Positions 7,744-9,705 of a stretch of 9,705 nucleotides of DNA are shown piece by piece. Origin of the DNA: Oscillospiraceae bacterium (lineage in GTDB: Bacteria; Bacillota; Clostridia; Oscillospirales; Oscillospiraceae); the NCBI GenBank assembly GCA_017405545.1, contig JAFRAF010000165.1:1-9705 (forward strand), given 5' to 3'. Numbering within the stretch: the stretch's first letter is position 1; each line of letters opens with the position of its first letter. The translations under genes and the position numbers were made by a program. Under the pieces are notes generated by a model. It did no database searches and had not been told where the DNA came from. It worked only from the letters and a program-made list of their open reading frames with translations.

Positions 7744-7773
7744 AATATATCATAGCCCCGGTTAGTGTGTCAA
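7744..7773 (-). promoter_or_regulatory. Near-consensus extended -10 promoter of the CoA-transferase/aldolase unit
   Basis: On the minus strand a perfect TTGACA (7773 to 7768), an 18-bp spacer and TATATT (7749 to 7744) are present, with TG one base before the -10 (extended -10). Transcription would start near 7737, about 30 nt before the CoA-transferase ATG. This suggests strong expression independent of the upstream ytvI-like gene. I see no clear operator repeat next to it. Confidence 0.8.
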
Positions 7774-7818
7774 TCTCGCAGGGGTCCGGGGAAAGAATCT
7801 GGAACGGCGGAACAGCGC

Positions 7819-8889
7819 CTATTTCCAAAGCCTTATAATTCCGCTGTCATTGAGCTGCTTTATGAGGATGAGCGCGATGGGAAAGAGCACCATGCCCCCA
7901 ATGCCCGAGCTCTTAAAGCCCACATACATGGCAAAGAGCGCGGCGGAGGGGTGGAGGCCCAGTTTCGCCCCCACGAGCCTGGGCTCCATACAGCTTCGCA
8001 CCGTTGCGGTGACGCAGTACAGGGCGGCAAGGCCCACGGCCTTGGCGGTGTTGCGCTGCACGATGCATATAAGCGCCCAGGGCAGCAGGACAGTCCCCGT
8101 GCCCAGCACGGGCAGCAGGTCGATGAAAGCCACAACCGCTGCGCCCAGAAGGGCGTATCTGACATGCAGCAGTAAAAATCCAAGAGACAGCTCTGTGAAG
8201 GTTATGCACACGAGACTTATCTGGGCCTTCAGCCATTGGAGCAGGGAAGTAAACAGACACTGCTTCAGCTTTGCAAGGAGCGGATAGCGTGCCACAGGAA
8301 ACTGTCTCCTGAAAAACGCGTATATATCGGGATATCCCGTGGAGATAAACAGCAGCCCCGCGGCGAAGGTAACTATAAACAGTACGGTGCCCGGGGCGGC
8401 TGAGGCCAGGGAGGATAGCAGCTCAAGGGCCTTCCCTGCGATGAGGCCGGGCAACTGGGAGGCCCCCTCGTAGGTCTTGTCAACGATCGTGTAAATGAGC
8501 TTCTGAGCTTCTTTCGGTGCTGCAGATATGCGGCGGGAGAGGCCGCTTTCAAAGTCAGCGATGTATTCCGGCACAGCGGACAGAATTTGGGTCAGCTCCT
8601 GTGTAAAGGCCCCGAATTCCGCTATGACACGTCCCGCGAGGAACACAGATATCCCGCCCGCCACAACGAGTGTGGTCAAAACGCATAAAACGGAGCAATA
8701 TGATCTGCGTATGCGGAATTTTGCGCTTAAATATCTTATGGGGCGCTCGATGAGCGCTGCAATGACCCCGGCCAGAAGAAAAGGCAGGACCCAGGGGAGC
8801 AGGAAACGTATAATGATCCAAGCCGCAAGAAAAACAAGGGCTATAAAAGACAAAGAAATCAGATATTTAAGCTGTTTGTTTTCCGGCAT
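7819..8889 (-). CDS. ytvI: AI-2E family membrane protein, YtvI-type (sporulation integral membrane protein)
   Basis: This is a polytopic membrane protein of the AI-2E transporter superfamily. Hydrophobic segments include an N-terminal pair (roughly residues 8-45), one near 70-90, a long soluble helical stretch (about 90-155), and several more from about 165 to the end. The segment FIDLLPVLGTGTVLLPWAL and the later EPRLVGAKLGLHPSAALFAM resemble the YtvI subgroup annotated as a sporulation membrane protein; its transported substrate and exact role are not established. The length (356 aa) is normal. ATG codons at 8895 and 8889 (MVMPENK) are both possible; GGGAG lies 2 nt before the first and 8 nt before the second, so 8889 is preferred. 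It diverges from hom, and the next gene on its strand has its own promoter, so it is probably expressed alone. The family call is firm; the YtvI assignment is likely. Confidence 0.82.
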   Translation of the reverse strand: MPENKQLKYLISLSFIALVFLAAWIIIRFLLPWVLPFLLAGVIAALIERPIRYLSAKFRIRRSYCSVLCVLTTLVVAGGISVFLAGRVIAEFGAFTQELTQILSAVPEYIADFESGLSRRISAAPKEAQKLIYTIVDKTYEGASQLPGLIAGKALELLSSLASAAPGTVLFIVTFAAGLLFISTGYPDIYAFFRRQFPVARYPLLAKLKQCLFTSLLQWLKAQISLVCITFTELSLGFLLLHVRYALLGAAVVAFIDLLPVLGTGTVLLPWALICIVQRNTAKAVGLAALYCVTATVRSCMEPRLVGAKLGLHPSAALFAMYVGFKSSGIGGMVLFPIALILIKQLNDSGIIRLWK

Positions 8890-8936
8890 GACCATAACTC
8901 CCTGTATATAATGCGCATCTTTTGTCGATAAAAACC

Positions 8937-8965
8937 TTGCACCATATCGATTACTATGCTAAAAT
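8937..8965 (+). promoter_or_regulatory. Extended -10 promoter of hom
   Basis: TTGCAC (8937-8942), a 17-bp spacer and TAAAAT (8960-8965) preceded by TGC form a strong sigma-A-type, extended -10 promoter reading toward hom. The start would lie near 8972, giving a leader of about 110 nt. I looked for a T-box or SAM riboswitch in that leader and see neither the T-box sequence nor an attenuator-like hairpin with a T run. Confidence 0.7.
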
Positions 8966-9080
8966 ACATTTCATTATTGATTGATTATTCTCTGATTTAA
9001 CGCGGCTTATATTCAACGCAGCGCTGGTTTATTCGCCGATAAATTGGGATAGCTGATACCGGGAAGGACAGGTGTATAAA

Positions 9081-9705
9081 ATGGTTAAAGTGGCAATTCT
9101 TGGTTTCGGAACTGTGGGATCGGGTGTGGCGGACGTACTGACCACAAACGCCGAGGAAATCACCCGCAGTACGGGTTCTCAGATCGGGATAAAGTATATA
9201 CTCAAACGCAATCAGTTTCCCGACTGCCCCTATACCGCATTGATGACAAGGGACTTCTCTGATATTGAGAACGATCCGGAGGTCTCCATCGTGGCGGAGG
9301 TCATCGGCGGCGTCACTGCGGCCTACGACTACACAAAGCGCAGCCTGATGGCGGGGAAGCATGTGGTGACCTCCAATAAGGAACTGGTGGCGACTCACGG
9401 AGTTGAGCTCATGTCCCTGGCCCAGGTGAAGGGAGTAAAGTACCTGTTCGAGGCCGCCGTGGGCGGGGTATACCCATCATCCGCGCCATAAGCCAGTGCC
9501 TCTCCGCCAACAAGATAGAGGGCGTGTACGGCATACTCAACGGCACTACAAATTATATTCTCGCCGAGATGATTAATAACGGCATAAGCTTCGACCAGGC
9601 CCTTAAGCAGGCCCAGGAGCTGGGTTATGCTGAGGCTGATCCGGAGGCCGACGTGGGCGGAGCGGACGCTGCCAGAAAGATAAGCATTCTGGCCTCACTC
9701 TGCTA
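9081..9705 (+). pseudogene. hom: Homoserine dehydrogenase, broken by a one-base frameshift and cut by the window edge
   Basis: Homoserine dehydrogenase reduces aspartate semialdehyde to homoserine with NAD(P)H, the branch step toward threonine and methionine. From the ATG at 9081 the Rossmann motif GFGTVGSG lies at 8-15 and the conserved TSNKELVA segment near 97-104 (Lys100). The frame then leaves the family at EAAVGG and reaches a stop at 9489-9491. Moving one base restores [10 protein letters not shown], then LNGTTNYIL and [16 protein letters not shown], open to the right edge with no further stop. The break is at the G run 9465-9468, where one extra G would repair it. Because both halves are well conserved, this is either a sequencing or assembly error or a very recent mutation; calling it a pseudogene is provisional. 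The start at 9081 is supported by AGGTG 6 nt upstream and the usual MVKVAILG N-terminus; a GTG at 9072 is the alternative. The C-terminal catalytic part and any ACT domain lie outside the window. Confidence 0.9.

Noticed and set aside
7774..7818. Terminator after the ytvI-like gene
   Set aside because: Only short imperfect inverted repeats (GGCG/CGCC and GGAA/TTCC) are visible, without a T tract. I could not support a terminator.
8972..9080. Possible riboswitch or T-box leader before hom
   Set aside because: The leader is about 110 nt, with no T-box motif, no SAM riboswitch core that I can recognise and no terminator-like hairpin with a T run.

Overview
The window looks like chromosomal DNA from an anaerobic, probably spore-forming Clostridia-type Firmicute of moderately high GC. 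The evidence is AGGAGG-type ribosome binding sites, sigma-A-like promoters, a YtvI-type membrane protein, acetate kinase next to the tRNA(Met) cytidine acetate ligase gene, and one-carbon genes (formate-THF ligase, methylene-THF reductase, a corrinoid protein). I cannot name the genus. All eight genes are recognisable at family level. I see no mobile element, phage, CRISPR array, tRNA or rRNA.

Left part (1-4285, all on the minus strand, transcribed right to left): tmcAL, then a 125-bp gap with a possible promoter, then a compact run of corrinoid protein, metF and fhs. The fhs gene runs off the left edge and lacks its C-terminus. These last three genes cover formate activation, reduction to methyl-THF and a B12 methyl carrier. 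This could be the methyl branch of Wood-Ljungdahl-type metabolism or the methyl supply for methionine synthesis. No cognate methyltransferase is visible.

Centre (4286-5711): a 145-bp divergent region carries a good promoter for ackA (4431-5627, plus strand). A strong inverted repeat at 5664-5696 separates ackA from the convergent minus-strand genes and probably terminates transcription from both sides.

Right part (5712-8895, minus strand): an acetyl-CoA hydrolase/CoA-transferase family gene followed by a class II aldolase-family gene, sharing a near-consensus promoter at 7744-7773. Upstream of them lies a YtvI/AI-2E membrane protein gene. A second divergent region (8896-9080) carries a strong promoter for a homoserine dehydrogenase gene (9081 to the right edge). 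That gene is broken by a one-base frameshift at a G run near 9465-9468, although its sequence on both sides of the shift is intact.

I found no clearly novel system. The points most worth a second look are the hom frameshift, the corrinoid protein without a methyltransferase beside metF-fhs, and the CoA-transferase/aldolase pair of unknown substrate. No gene-free stretch exceeds 300 bases.
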